DNA of 64,000 bases, from positions 108,862-172,861 of the forward strand of contig DUBV01000005.1 of the NCBI GenBank assembly GCA_012960105.1, in the 5' to 3' direction. A program made the translations under genes and the position numbers. Below are positions 21,384 to 30,662 of this stretch, piece after piece. How positions within the stretch are numbered: the stretch's first letter is position 1; each line of letters starts with the position of its first letter. A model generated the notes under the pieces. The model was not told where the DNA came from and ran no database searches. It was given only the letters and a program-made list of their open reading frames with translations. This DNA is from Thiotrichaceae bacterium (GTDB taxonomy: Bacteria > Pseudomonadota > Gammaproteobacteria > Eutrophobiales > Eutrophobiaceae).

Positions 21384-21404
21384 GCGAGTATCGGAGTAAA
21401 TAAA

Positions 21405-22940
21405 ATGCAGGATAAATTAATTATATTTGACACGACTTTGCGTGATGGTGAGCAAAGTCCCGGCGCCTCAATGACGAAGGATGAAAAGATTCGTATTGCC
21501 AAGGCCTTGGAAAAATTGCGCGTCGATATTATCGAAGCGGGTTTCCCTATTGCCAGTCAGGGCGATTTTGAAGCGGTAAAAGCCGTGGCTGAAATTATCA
21601 CTGAAAGTACCGTATGTGGTTTGGCGCGAGCACTTGATAAAGATATCGATCGAGCGGCTGAAGCACTTAAGCCAGCAAAATCATCACGGATTCACACGTT
21701 TTTAGCGACCTCACCTATACACATGCGCGAGAAATTACGTATGTCACCAGATCAGGTCGTTGAACATGCGGTGCATGCTGTAAAGCGTGCAAAAACTTAT
21801 ACCGATAATGTTGAGTTCTCACCGGAAGATGCTGGACGTTCTGACTTTGACTTTTTATGTCGAGTGATAGAAGCGACCATTGATGCGGGTGCAACAACTA
21901 TTAATATTCCGGATACCGTTGGTTATAACTTACCGCAGTTCTTTGGTGAGTTGATTAAAAACTTAATCGAAAATATTCCCAATTCAGATAAGGCGATATT
22001 TTCTGTGCATTGTCATAACGATTTGGGTTTATCGGTGGGTAATTCATTAGCCGCAGTATTGAATGGTGCGCGACAGGTTGAATGTACCATTAACGGATTG
22101 GGTGAACGTGCAGGTAATGCTTCACTCGAAGAAGTCGTTATGAGCGTGCGAACTCGTCGAGATATTTTTACTTGTGATACTCGAATAGATACAACTCAGA
22201 TCATGAATTGTTCACGATTGGTGTCGACAATCACTGGTTTTCCGGTGCAACCTAATAAAGCTATCGTTGGTGCCAATGCATTCGCTCATGAATCGGGTAT
22301 ACATCAAGATGGCGTATTAAAAAGCCGTGAGACTTACGAAATTATGCGTGCAGAAGATGTTGGCTGGAATGCCAATCGTATGGTCTTGGGAAAACATTCT
22401 GGTCGAAATGCCTTTCGTTCACGCTTGGAAGAATTAGGCGTTACTTTTGAAAAAGAAGAAGATTTGAATGATGCTTTTTCTCGTTTTAAAGATTTAGCGG
22501 ATAAGAAGCATGAAATCTTTGATGATGATTTACAGGCGTTGGTCAGTGATGCACTTCAAGATAGTGCCAATGAAAAGATTAAACTTGTTTCAATTAAAGC
22601 ATCAATCGAAACGGGTGAAACACCTAAAGCAGAAATAACGCTTTCTATAGACGGTGAAGAGAAACAAGCTAAAGCTGAAGGTGGCGGGCCAGTTGATGCA
22701 ACCTTTAAAGCTATCGAAAGCATGGTGAATAGTGGTTGTGATTTGCAATTATATTCAGTTAATAACATAACCAATGGTACCGACTCTCAAGGTGAAGTAA
22801 CCGTTCGTCTTGATAAAGGAGGTCGCATAGTTAATGGTTTAGGTTCAGATACAGATATTGTGGTTGCTTCTGCAAAAGCATATATCAGCGCGCTAAATAA
22901 AGTGTTGGATCCTTCTCAGAAGGCACACCCGCAGCTTTGA
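21405..22940 (+). CDS. leuA: 2-isopropylmalate synthase
   Basis: First committed step of leucine synthesis: acetyl-CoA plus 2-ketoisovalerate. 511 residues from the ATG at 21405, which has GGAG 8 nt upstream; the frame extends 18 codons further 5' through the leader hairpin and is not used. Catalytic-barrel motifs: [16 protein letters not shown] (7-22), [27 protein letters not shown] and HESGIHQDG. The C-terminal 120 residues are the LeuA dimer domain that binds leucine for feedback inhibition. Placement after ilvBNC-psd-like-pssA recurs in gammaproteobacteria. leuBCD are not in the window. Confidence 0.96.
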   Translation: MQDKLIIFDTTLRDGEQSPGASMTKDEKIRIAKALEKLRVDIIEAGFPIASQGDFEAVKAVAEIITESTVCGLARALDKDIDRAAEALKPAKSSRIHTFLATSPIHMREKLRMSPDQVVEHAVHAVKRAKTYTDNVEFSPEDAGRSDFDFLCRVIEATIDAGATTINIPDTVGYNLPQFFGELIKNLIENIPNSDKAIFSVHCHNDLGLSVGNSLAAVLNGARQVECTINGLGERAGNASLEEVVMSVRTRRDIFTCDTRIDTTQIMNCSRLVSTITGFPVQPNKAIVGANAFAHESGIHQDGVLKSRETYEIMRAEDVGWNANRMVLGKHSGRNAFRSRLEELGVTFEKEEDLNDAFSRFKDLADKKHEIFDDDLQALVSDALQDSANEKIKLVSIKASIETGETPKAEITLSIDGEEKQAKAEGGGPVDATFKAIESMVNSGCDLQLYSVNNITNGTDSQGEVTVRLDKGGRIVNGLGSDTDIVVASAKAYISALNKVLDPSQKAHPQL

Positions 22941-22956
22941 AATATAAAAGTTAATC

Positions 22957-23694
22957 ATGCAAGCATACCAGCAACAATATCTAAAAGAGATGGGCATTGA
23001 TGTCTGGGTAGATCGTCAGGCAGAACAAGTATTGAATGTCTCTGAAGATATAACTGCTAGTAATGTTTCTAAAGCTATTACTTCTGAAAGACAAATCCCT
23101 GAGCCGGCTCCCAAGTCGGTTCAGGTTTTTCCAGAAGCATTAGCAACATTAAAGAAAGAAGTATCAACTTGTGAGAAATGTGAATTACATACATCAAGAA
23201 CACAAACTGTATTTGGTGTTGGTAATCCAGATGCAGACTGGTTAATTATTGGCGAAGCACCAGGTGCGGATGAAGATAGACAAGGAGAACCATTTGTTGG
23301 ACGTGCTGGACAATTATTGAATTCGATGTTGTTGGCAATGGGTTTGAAAAGAGAGCAGGTATTCATTGCCAATATATTAAAGTGTCGGCCACCAGACAAT
23401 CGAGATCCGAAGATCGGTGAAGTAATAGCTTGTGAATCATATTTAAGACAGCAGATCGATTTAATCAAACCAAAAATTATTTTAGCGGTTGGCCGTATAG
23501 CAGCACAAAATCTATTGAAGGTGGATACTCCAATTGGAAAAATGCGCGGTAATCAATATCAATATCCTGATAGTAAACTACCTGTGATCGTGACGTACCA
23601 TCCAGCGTATCTATTACGTTCGCCAAGAGAAAAACGTAAGGTCTGGGAAGATCTTAAAATTGCAATGCGGCTTTATAAAAATATAGATGCATAA
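22957..23694 (+). CDS. Uracil-DNA glycosylase, family 4 (4Fe-4S)
   Basis: Removes uracil from DNA in base-excision repair. 245 residues. The first 60 are a variable extension; the catalytic domain has cluster ligands Cys72, Cys75 (CEKC), Cys143 and Cys159, active-site GEAPG (99-103) with [14 protein letters not shown] [10 protein letters not shown] following, and HPAYLLRSP near the end. The C-x2-C ... C ... C spacing distinguishes it from family 1 Ung. It starts 16 nt after leuA and lies 19 nt before rimI, a frequent udg-rimI pairing. Confidence 0.92.
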   Translation: MQAYQQQYLKEMGIDVWVDRQAEQVLNVSEDITASNVSKAITSERQIPEPAPKSVQVFPEALATLKKEVSTCEKCELHTSRTQTVFGVGNPDADWLIIGEAPGADEDRQGEPFVGRAGQLLNSMLLAMGLKREQVFIANILKCRPPDNRDPKIGEVIACESYLRQQIDLIKPKIILAVGRIAAQNLLKVDTPIGKMRGNQYQYPDSKLPVIVTYHPAYLLRSPREKRKVWEDLKIAMRLYKNIDA

Positions 23695-23713
23695 AGAGGT
23701 TGAATCATAGGAT

Positions 23714-24187
23714 ATGAGCGCTGTAATCAAACAAGATGAATTATATCTTCGACCTATGTCTGAAGAAGACTTGGTGTTTGTTGTGGCGAATGAAAATCGC
23801 GCTTATGAGTTTCCCTGGAGTGAGACTATCTTTCAGGATTGTTTGCATGTTGGTTATTGCAGTTGGGTACTTGAGTGTGATGGAAACATCATCGCTCATA
23901 CCGTAATGTCAGTAGCAGCAGGTGAAGCACATATTCTAAATATCTGTGTGCATCCTGATTATCAGGGACAAGGTCTTGGCCGAAAGTTATTAGAGCACTT
24001 ATTAGAGTTAGTATTGGATCATAATGTTGACATGATGTTTCTTGAAGTACGACCAACTAACTTTGGAGCAATCAAGTTGTATCTAGATGTTGGCTTTGAT
24101 GAAATAGGTATGCGAAGAAATTATTATCCCGCAAAAATGGGGTGGGAAGATGCGTTGGTTTTTGCTAAAGCAGTGATAAAGGATTAA
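23714..24187 (+). CDS. rimI: Ribosomal protein S18 alanine N-acetyltransferase
   Basis: GNAT-fold acetyltransferase of 157 residues. Acetyl-CoA site: ICVHPDYQGQGLGRKLLEHLLE (about 77-98), the V-x-Q/R-x-x-G/A loop. The downstream LEVRPTNFGAIKLYLDVGFDEIGMRRNYYP segment is the RimI signature rather than a generic GNAT. It acetylates the N-terminal alanine of S18 in E. coli. It follows udg and precedes a palindromic repeat unit. Confidence 0.88.
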   Translation: MSAVIKQDELYLRPMSEEDLVFVVANENRAYEFPWSETIFQDCLHVGYCSWVLECDGNIIAHTVMSVAAGEAHILNICVHPDYQGQGLGRKLLEHLLELVLDHNVDMMFLEVRPTNFGAIKLYLDVGFDEIGMRRNYYPAKMGWEDALVFAKAVIKD

Positions 24188-24202
24188 ACGGATATATTCG
24201 CT

Positions 24203-24245
24203 CACTACGTCATACCCGCGCAGGCGGGTATCCAGTAAGTCGACG
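24203..24245. repeat. REP-like palindromic unit, copy 1
   Basis: TACCCGC-GCAG-GCGGGTA (24213-24230) is a perfect 7-bp hairpin, followed by TCCAGTAAGTC. The 19-mer at 24223-24241 (GGCGGGTATCCAGTAAGTC) occurs again exactly at 29650-29668. The unit lies between rimI and cysM in noncoding DNA and looks like half of the larger element at 29588-29722. Confidence 0.8.
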
Positions 24246-24290
24246 TGTAAATAAGATGGCATTGATAGATACCATATAATTAACAATCAA

Positions 24291-25199
24291 ATGAATATGA
24301 ATAATAAAGACGACTTCCCAACACTAGAATCATTTGTTGGCAACACACCGTTAGTAAGGTTACAACGCTTACCGGGTAAGACGAGTAATGTTGTGCTTGC
24401 CAAGCTTGAAGGAAACAACCCTGCAGGTTCGGTAAAAGATCGTCCTGCACTAAGCATGATTAAACATGCCGAAGCGCGCGGCGATATAAAACAGGGTGAT
24501 ACTTTAATCGAAGCCACTAGTGGTAATACCGGTATAGCATTAGCAATGGCCGCAGCAATACGTGGTTATAAAATGATATTAATCATGCCGGAAAGTATGA
24601 GTGTCGAACGTCGTGCAGTAATGAAAGCCTTTGGTGCGGAAATAGTTTTAACTTCTGCTGATGGCAGTATGGAAGAAGCCATCGATGTTTCTCGCGAAAT
24701 GGAAGCCAAAGGTGAAGGCAAAGTATTAGATCAGTTTGGTAATCCCGATAATCCACGTGCGCATTATGAAGGTACCGGTCCGGAGATATGGCGTGATACT
24801 AATGGCAAGATTACACATTTTGTTAGTGCCATGGGTACGACGGGAACCATTATGGGTACATCGCGTTTTCTAAAAGAACAAAATCCGGATATTCAGATTG
24901 TTGGTGTTCAACCTATTGAGGGTGCAAAGATCCCGGGCATACGTCGTTGGCCGGAAGCATATATGCCAAAGATTTATGAACCTGCCCGTGTTGATCGAAT
25001 TATGGATATGGGGCAAGAGCTCGCAGAAAAAACAACATTAGAACTCGGATCGAAAGAAGGCATCTTTGCCGGTATTTCATCCGGTGGTGCAATGGCAGCA
25101 GCATTGCAATTATCAGAAGAAGTTGAGAATGCAGTAATAGTCACAATCGTATGTGACCGTGGAGATCGGTATCTGTCAACGAATGTCTTTCCTGGATAG
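24291..25199 (+). CDS. cysM: Cysteine synthase B
   Basis: PLP enzyme making cysteine from O-acetylserine (sulfide or thiosulfate as sulfur donor). 302 residues, CysM-sized. The PLP-binding lysine is Lys49 in NPAGSVKDR; EATSGNTGIALA is the phosphate/acetate loop; the C-terminal ISSGGAMAAAL is standard. The segment EGAKIPGIRRWPEAYMP is the CysM-type loop (E. coli CysM has a similar PGIRRW), supporting B rather than A type. Confidence 0.93.
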   Translation: MNMNNKDDFPTLESFVGNTPLVRLQRLPGKTSNVVLAKLEGNNPAGSVKDRPALSMIKHAEARGDIKQGDTLIEATSGNTGIALAMAAAIRGYKMILIMPESMSVERRAVMKAFGAEIVLTSADGSMEEAIDVSREMEAKGEGKVLDQFGNPDNPRAHYEGTGPEIWRDTNGKITHFVSAMGTTGTIMGTSRFLKEQNPDIQIVGVQPIEGAKIPGIRRWPEAYMPKIYEPARVDRIMDMGQELAEKTTLELGSKEGIFAGISSGGAMAAALQLSEEVENAVIVTIVCDRGDRYLSTNVFPG

Positions 25200-25219
25200 C
25201 TTCTTTTAAAAAACCATTA

Positions 25220-25945
25220 ATGATATTTATGATTCAAGCAATAAAAAGAATAATTGTTTATATTATATTAATTATTTCGCTGATAATATTGATTCTTTTC
25301 TTTAGCGGATATATTTCAATTTATTCAAAAGAAAATTTTGAAAGAAGTTATTCTCAATTTCATAGTATTAATAAGAAAGATGAATATATTATTGCTGAAG
25401 AAGTCAATCAGGTGACATTCAATATATCTGAATACAAATATATTTTAGGAGATTTTCCGATTGGTGACAGTGAAGTTGATTTATCTTTAGTGGCGAATTT
25501 TAAATATTTTATAAATTTTTCTGAACTTACTCATGAACTATATGAAAGAACCTTAATTATAAATATACCTAAGTTATATTTATCAACTCCTGTAGCTATT
25601 AATACAGGATCTATTAAACAAAAAGGAGAAAGGTTTATGCTTGGGGCATCTCCTGAAAAGTTATATGAAAAATTACTTAGCCAAGTATCTGGAAAATTAA
25701 AAACTATTGGGGAGGCACAAAAGAATAATGTTAGAGATAAAGCGGCTCAATCAATGGCTGAAAATTTGAATGATTTTTTATCCAATAATAATAGTTCTGG
25801 CCATTACGATATTATAAAAGTGGTTTTTAATGATGATATGAAAGATGCTATCCGACTATATGAATTTAATAATAGCTTTTGCCCACAAAAGCTATGTAAA
25901 TTTGAACTAGAATTTCTAGATGGAAAAACCATAGTAATAGAGTAA
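25220..25945 (+). CDS. Hypothetical membrane-anchored protein, very AT-rich
   Basis: Not recognised. 241 residues with one N-terminal membrane anchor (about 10-33: IIVYIILIISLIILILFF) and a soluble domain, presumably periplasmic, rich in Ile, Asn, Lys and Ser. The first half looks beta-rich (EVNQVTFNISEYKYILG, TLIINIPKLYLSTPVAINTG), the region 150-200 helical (NVRDKAAQSMAENLNDFL), a layout vaguely like DUF4230 proteins, which I cannot confirm. A second ATG is at 25229. Codon use is far more AT-biased than flanking cysM and the exonuclease, which suggests recent acquisition. Confidence 0.65.
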   Translation: MIFMIQAIKRIIVYIILIISLIILILFFSGYISIYSKENFERSYSQFHSINKKDEYIIAEEVNQVTFNISEYKYILGDFPIGDSEVDLSLVANFKYFINFSELTHELYERTLIINIPKLYLSTPVAINTGSIKQKGERFMLGASPEKLYEKLLSQVSGKLKTIGEAQKNNVRDKAAQSMAENLNDFLSNNNSSGHYDIIKVVFNDDMKDAIRLYEFNNSFCPQKLCKFELEFLDGKTIVIE

Positions 25946-25957
25946 GTATTATAAATT

Positions 25958-26737
25958 ATGAACATACTTGTATTTGATATTGAAACTGTACCGGACGTTG
26001 AGTCGGGTAAAAAATTATATAATCTTGAGGGTTTAAAAGCTGAAGATGCGGCTGAATTGATGTTTAGTCAGCGTCGTCAGGAAACTGATGGTAAGTCAGA
26101 TTTCTTACGACATTACTTACATAGGATTGTTGCTATCTCTGTGGTATTAAAAACACAGGATAAACTCAGTGTTTGGTCTTTAGGTGATGTTGATTCGGAT
26201 GAGAAAGAAATTATTCAACGTTTTTTTGAAGGTATAGAACGTTACACGCCGACGATTGTTTCGTGGAATGGTAGTGGCTTCGATTTACCGGTTCTGCATT
26301 ATCGTTCGCTTTTACATAGCGTGGTAGCGCAGCGTTATTGGGAAAATGGTGAAGATGATCAGAGTTTTAAATGGAATAATTATTTATCACGCTTTCATAG
26401 TCGTCATACCGATTTAATGGATGTGATCGCGGGTTATATGCCTGGAACGAAAGCGCCTCTGGATCAAATTGCTACTTTACTTGGCTTTCCAGGAAAGATG
26501 GGTATGAGTGGTGATAAGGTTTGGGATACTTATGCGGCGGGTGATATAGAAGCGATACGTAATTATTGTGAGACCGATGTATTAAATACCTATCTGGTTT
26601 ATTTACGCTATGAATTAATTCGTGGTCGATTAACCGATAAAGCTTATGAAGATGAATGTAATCAAGTTCGCGAAATGTTGAACGATGAAACTAAACCCCA
26701 TCTAAAAGAATTCCTACAAACCTGGCAACAAGGCTAA
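25958..26737 (+). CDS. Predicted 3'-5' exonuclease related to the PolB proofreading domain
   Basis: 259 residues. DnaQ-like fold with the three exonuclease motifs: DIE (7-9) in VFDIETVPD; WNGSGFDLPVLHYR; and YCETDVLNTYLVYLRYE (YxxxD). This matches the stand-alone DNA_pol_B_exo2 family, not a polymerase. Asp7, Glu9, the Asp of GFDLP and the Asp of ETDVLN would bind two metals. Its physiological role is unknown. It lies 8 nt before rlmD; the pair recurs in gammaproteobacteria. Confidence 0.88.
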   Translation: MNILVFDIETVPDVESGKKLYNLEGLKAEDAAELMFSQRRQETDGKSDFLRHYLHRIVAISVVLKTQDKLSVWSLGDVDSDEKEIIQRFFEGIERYTPTIVSWNGSGFDLPVLHYRSLLHSVVAQRYWENGEDDQSFKWNNYLSRFHSRHTDLMDVIAGYMPGTKAPLDQIATLLGFPGKMGMSGDKVWDTYAAGDIEAIRNYCETDVLNTYLVYLRYELIRGRLTDKAYEDECNQVREMLNDETKPHLKEFLQTWQQG

Positions 26738-26745
26738 ATCGTACT

Positions 26746-28077
26746 ATGGGCAGACGCCACCGTCGAAAAATCCCGCAAGGACTTTTCACTACTAACATTG
26801 AATCCTTATCGCACGAAGCTAGAGGTGTTGCTCATATTGATGGAAAGACCATCTTTGTCGAGAATGCTCTAGCGGGTGAACAAGTTGAGTTTAACTACGT
26901 TAATACACGTTCTAAATATGATGAAGGTGTCGCAGAAAATATTATTAACGCTAGCGAACAACGTACTGAACCGGGTTGCGAATACTTCGGTTATTGCGGT
27001 GGTTGCAGCTTGCAACATATGCATGCCGATGCGCAGTTAGAACATAAGCAAAGTGTCTTATTAGAACAGTTCACGCATCTTGGTAATGTAAATCCAAAAG
27101 AAGTGTTGCCGCCATTAAAAGGTCCTTTATTTGGCTATCGCCATAAAGCACGATTAGGTGTTAAGTACGTCATTAAAAAAGAAAGAGTCTTAGTGGGCTT
27201 TCGTGAAAAGCGTAGCCCGTTTATTGCTGATATAAAACATTGCGAAGTATTGCATCCTGATATTGGTTACAAAATATCTGACTTGCAGGCGTTAATCGAA
27301 ACGATATCAATCAAAGATAAGATCCCACAAATAGAAGTTGCAGTTAGTGATAATGGCATTGCTTTGGTTATGCGACACCTTGAAGAATTTACTGAAGATG
27401 ATCTGAGTAATCTAAAAGATTTTGAAGAACAACATAATTTCAAATTCTATTTACAACCCGGCGGTTATGACAGTGTCCATCGGTTAGCTAGCAGCAGTAA
27501 TGATTGTGAACTGTTTTATAAGCTAGACGACCATGATATTAATATTTACTTTCAGCCGACTGACTTCACCCAGATCAATGTAGAGATTAATAAGCAGATG
27601 ATCAATCTGGCGATAGAATTACTCGAAGTTGACAAAGAAGATAATATTCTGGATCTGTTCTGTGGCGTCGGTAATTTCACTTTGCCTATTGCACGAAAAG
27701 CGAAATCAGTAGTTGGTGTTGAAGGTGATGAAGGTTTAGTACAACGGGCAAAAAATAATGCTATAAAAAACAATATTGATAATGTTGAATTTTACGTGGC
27801 AGATTTAGCAGACTTTGACAAAGATTATGATTTCATGAAGAAGCCGTATGATAAAATATTATTAGACCCTGCACGCACAGGTGCAAAAGAAATTATCTCT
27901 GCCATTAATATGAAAAACATTAAACGTATTGTGTATGTTTCATGTAATCCCGCAACCCTTGCACGAGATGCCGGTATACTTGTTAATGAAAAAGGATTTA
28001 AACTAAAGAAAGCTGGAGTGATGGATATGTTTCCACATACTGCACATGTAGAGTCGATTGCAGTATTCACCAAATAA
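26746..28077 (+). CDS. rlmD: 23S rRNA (uracil-1939-C5)-methyltransferase RlmD
   Basis: 443 residues. N-terminal TRAM domain (about 12-70), then the 4Fe-4S ligands Cys78, Cys84, Cys87 (GCEYFGYCGGCS) and a fourth Cys in DIKHCEVLH. SAM site LDLFCGVGNFTLPIARKA and catalytic Cys in VYVSCNPATLARD, followed by the base-acting Glu in HVESIAVF. The full cluster set identifies RlmD rather than RlmC or TrmA. Confidence 0.94.
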   Translation: MGRRHRRKIPQGLFTTNIESLSHEARGVAHIDGKTIFVENALAGEQVEFNYVNTRSKYDEGVAENIINASEQRTEPGCEYFGYCGGCSLQHMHADAQLEHKQSVLLEQFTHLGNVNPKEVLPPLKGPLFGYRHKARLGVKYVIKKERVLVGFREKRSPFIADIKHCEVLHPDIGYKISDLQALIETISIKDKIPQIEVAVSDNGIALVMRHLEEFTEDDLSNLKDFEEQHNFKFYLQPGGYDSVHRLASSSNDCELFYKLDDHDINIYFQPTDFTQINVEINKQMINLAIELLEVDKEDNILDLFCGVGNFTLPIARKAKSVVGVEGDEGLVQRAKNNAIKNNIDNVEFYVADLADFDKDYDFMKKPYDKILLDPARTGAKEIISAINMKNIKRIVYVSCNPATLARDAGILVNEKGFKLKKAGVMDMFPHTAHVESIAVFTK

Positions 28078-28079
28078 CG

Positions 28080-29579
28080 ATGCGAAAATATATAGTTAAT
28101 TTATTATTTTTATGTATTTTACTTTTTATTAATGGTTGCGCTGATAGCAATAGAAGCAGCATAGCCTTTGGCTTAAATACCGCCCCCGTTACGCTCGATC
28201 CTCGGTTTTCTACTGACGCTGTTTCATATCGGATTACTCGTCTGCTATATAGAAGTATGATTGATTTCGATGATCAATACCAAGTGATTCCTGATCTGGC
28301 AACATGGCAACAATTATCATTGAATCATTATCGTTTTACTTTAGGTAATGAAGGACGTGTATTCCATGATGGTTCGCGATTGACTGCGAAAGATGTCAAA
28401 GCGACTTATGAATCAGTATTGGAACAATCTAATGCCTCACCGCATCGAAGTTCGGTACTAATGATCGAACAGATTAATGTTATTGATGATGATGTCGTCG
28501 ATTTTAAATTATCTCATGAGGATCCACTTTTTCCCGGGCGTATGGTCATAGGCATACTGCCTGAGAAACTAATTTCTAAGCAACATAGTTTTAATCGAAA
28601 TCCTGTAGGTAGTGGTCCTATGAAACTACTAGATTGGCAAGATGATACGCGATTAAGTTTATTGCGACTTCGTGACAAGCAAACTATAGAGTTCATTACT
28701 TTAAAAGATCCGACTGTACGAGTTCTTAAATTATTAAGAGGTGAGATTGATTTAGTACAGGGCGACTTACCACCGGAAATAGTTAAATGGTTGGATGGAA
28801 GAGATTCTATTGATGTCAGAAGAAAACATGGTAGTACTTTTAGCTATATAGGTTTTAATTTAAAAGATCCGTTTACTGGAAATATTTTAATTCGGAAAGC
28901 GATTGCTCATGCAATTGATCGTGAAGCGATAATTAAATATGTTATGCGCGCATCAGCTCGAAAAGCAGAAACATTATTGCCGCCGGATCATTGGGCGGGA
29001 AATGCAAAGTTAATCGGTCATAAGTATGATCCCGAAAAGTCTAAGGCCTTATTAAAAAAGGCGGGTTACAGTTTAGAGGTGCCATTGAAATTAACCTATA
29101 AAACTTCAAATAATCCGTTTCGTTTGCGACTTGCGACTATTATTCAGGATCAACTAAAATCTGTGGGTATAGAAGTCGATATACGTAGTTATGATTGGGG
29201 GACATTTTATGGCGATATTAAATCGGGTCGCTTTCAGATGTATAGCTTGTCCTGGGTCGGTTTAAAAATGCCGGATATATTTCGTTATATATTTCATAGT
29301 AGCGCGGTACCTCCCAATGGTGCTAATCGAGGACGCTTTGCTGATAAGCAAGTAGACGCTATAATTGAACTAGCTGAAGTAGAAGTGTCATTAATAAAGC
29401 AGGCTGAATATTATCGCGAGTTACAGCAGCTTTTATATGATAGTTTGCCTACTATTCCATTATGGTATGAAGATAATGTTCTGGCGATACGAAAAGATAT
29501 TAAAGGTTATGAACTTAGCGCGGATGGAAATTTCGACTCGCTAGTATCTATAACAAAAATAAAGAACAAGGGACATTAA
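28080..29579 (+). CDS. Oligopeptide ABC transporter, substrate-binding lipoprotein
   Basis: SBP_bac_5 family (DppA/OppA-like), 499 residues. Lipoprotein signal: membrane stretch then INGC lipobox with Cys near residue 20, so it is lipid-anchored. Family landmarks: PVTLDPRFSTDAVSYRITRLLYRSMIDFD, VFHDGSRLTAKDVKATYESV, NPVGSGPMKLLDW and IRKAIAHAIDREAI. The start codon is 3 nt after rlmD. The permeases that should pair with it are at 35747-37476, on the same strand but separated by about 6 kb of unrelated genes, and no ATPase gene is in the window. Confidence 0.9.
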   Translation: MRKYIVNLLFLCILLFINGCADSNRSSIAFGLNTAPVTLDPRFSTDAVSYRITRLLYRSMIDFDDQYQVIPDLATWQQLSLNHYRFTLGNEGRVFHDGSRLTAKDVKATYESVLEQSNASPHRSSVLMIEQINVIDDDVVDFKLSHEDPLFPGRMVIGILPEKLISKQHSFNRNPVGSGPMKLLDWQDDTRLSLLRLRDKQTIEFITLKDPTVRVLKLLRGEIDLVQGDLPPEIVKWLDGRDSIDVRRKHGSTFSYIGFNLKDPFTGNILIRKAIAHAIDREAIIKYVMRASARKAETLLPPDHWAGNAKLIGHKYDPEKSKALLKKAGYSLEVPLKLTYKTSNNPFRLRLATIIQDQLKSVGIEVDIRSYDWGTFYGDIKSGRFQMYSLSWVGLKMPDIFRYIFHSSAVPPNGANRGRFADKQVDAIIELAEVEVSLIKQAEYYRELQQLLYDSLPTIPLWYEDNVLAIRKDIKGYELSADGNFDSLVSITKIKNKGH

Positions 29580-29587
29580 ATCTAGTT

Positions 29588-29722
29588 CGTCATGCCCGCG
29601 TACGACTACATGGATGTAGTCGGTAAAGCGAAGCAGGAGCCAGAGCCGAGGCGGGTATCCAGTAAGTCACAGATTAGTACGATGACATCATTCACTGGAT
29701 TCCTGCCTGCGCGGCAACGACG
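29588..29722. repeat. Composite palindromic repeat element, copy 2 (MITE-like)
   Basis: About 135 bp with near-symmetrical ends: CGTCATGCCCGCG at the left and GCGCGGCAACGACG at the right, plus an inner pair ATCCAGT (29658-29664) with ACTGGAT (29694-29700). Compared with copy 1 at 24203, the first hairpin is split by about 50 nt that carry their own hairpin GACTACA-TGGA-TGTAGTC (29604-29621). Noncoding. The GTG at 29722 that would extend the next gene lies at its edge, so that start is rejected. Confidence 0.8.
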
Positions 29723-29748
29723 TGTTTATGGGACAGCATGAAAATAAT

Positions 29749-30252
29749 ATGAATATTCAAATATCAATTTCACATCAAACTTTAACGCTGTTTGATAATG
29801 ATACGCAGCTTAAACACTATTCCATCTCTACTGCTAAGAATGGTCTGGGTGAAAATATGGACAGTGAATGCACACCTTATGGCTCGCATATTATTTCTGA
29901 AAAAATCGGATCGGGCGCTGAAGTAAATTCGGTCTTTGTTGGTAGAGTCGCCACGGGTGAAATTTACCAGTCGGCATTACGTGAACTGCATCCACAACGC
30001 GACTGGATATTAACGCGCATACTTTGGCTAAGTGGTACCGAAGAAGGTAGGAATAAAGGCCATAAAGATGGCCGCGAAGAAAATGTTAGCGTTGATAGCC
30101 ATGATCGTTATATTTATTTACACGGCACACCCGAGGATATCGCCATGGGACAACCCGGTTCGAGAGGCTGCATACGCATGCGAAACAAAGACATTATAGA
30201 ATTATTTGATTTGATAGAAGTAGGAACGGAGTTAGTAATTAATGACGACTGA
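29749..30252 (+). CDS. L,D-transpeptidase (YkuD domain), no signal peptide
   Basis: 167 residues from the ATG at 29749; longer starts run into the repeat. The YkuD active site is complete: HGTP, then SRGCIRMRN with the catalytic Cys. Such enzymes form 3-3 peptidoglycan cross-links or attach lipoproteins. No signal peptide is visible, which is seen in a group of short gammaproteobacterial LdtS-like proteins whose location is unclear. An internal acidic-basic insertion (EEGRNKGHKDGREEN) precedes the catalytic part. Its 3' end overlaps the haemoglobin gene by 11 nt. Confidence 0.85.
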   Translation: MNIQISISHQTLTLFDNDTQLKHYSISTAKNGLGENMDSECTPYGSHIISEKIGSGAEVNSVFVGRVATGEIYQSALRELHPQRDWILTRILWLSGTEEGRNKGHKDGREENVSVDSHDRYIYLHGTPEDIAMGQPGSRGCIRMRNKDIIELFDLIEVGTELVINDD

Positions 30253-30655
30253 GGAACAAGATTCACAACAACTGGCAACACCTCATGAACGCATTGGTGG
30301 TGATGAAGCTTTAAAAAAATTAGTTACTTTGTTTTATGACAATATGGAAAGTTTGCCTGAAGCAAAGTTGATTCGTGATTTACATCCTAAGGATATGCGT
30401 AGTGCGCGAGAAAAATTGTATATGTTTCTTAGCGGTTGGATGGGAGGGCCCGATCGATATATTGCTGCTTTTGGTCATCCGCGCTTACGTGCCAGACACT
30501 TACCTTTTCCGATAGGAATAGAAGAACGCGATCAATGGTTAATGTGTATGCAGAAAGCTTTGGATGAAATGGATATTAATACCATGTTTAAAGAACAACT
30601 AATGTCATCATTTATACAGACAACGAATCATATGATGAACCAAGAATCAGGTTGA
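30242..30655 (+). CDS. Group II truncated haemoglobin
   Basis: 137 residues. Two-over-two globin (trHbO type): HERIGGDEALKKLVTLFYDNM at the start of the fold, FLSGWMGGPDRYIAAFGHPRLRARHLPF carrying the proximal-histidine region, and RDQWLMCMQKALDE with the conserved tryptophan of group II. Known members bind O2 or handle NO and peroxide. It overlaps the L,D-transpeptidase and is therefore translationally coupled to it; the functional link is unknown. PilZ gene follows convergently after 7 nt. Confidence 0.9.
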   Translation: MTTEEQDSQQLATPHERIGGDEALKKLVTLFYDNMESLPEAKLIRDLHPKDMRSAREKLYMFLSGWMGGPDRYIAAFGHPRLRARHLPFPIGIEERDQWLMCMQKALDEMDINTMFKEQLMSSFIQTTNHMMNQESG

Positions 30656-30662
30656 ACAAGTA

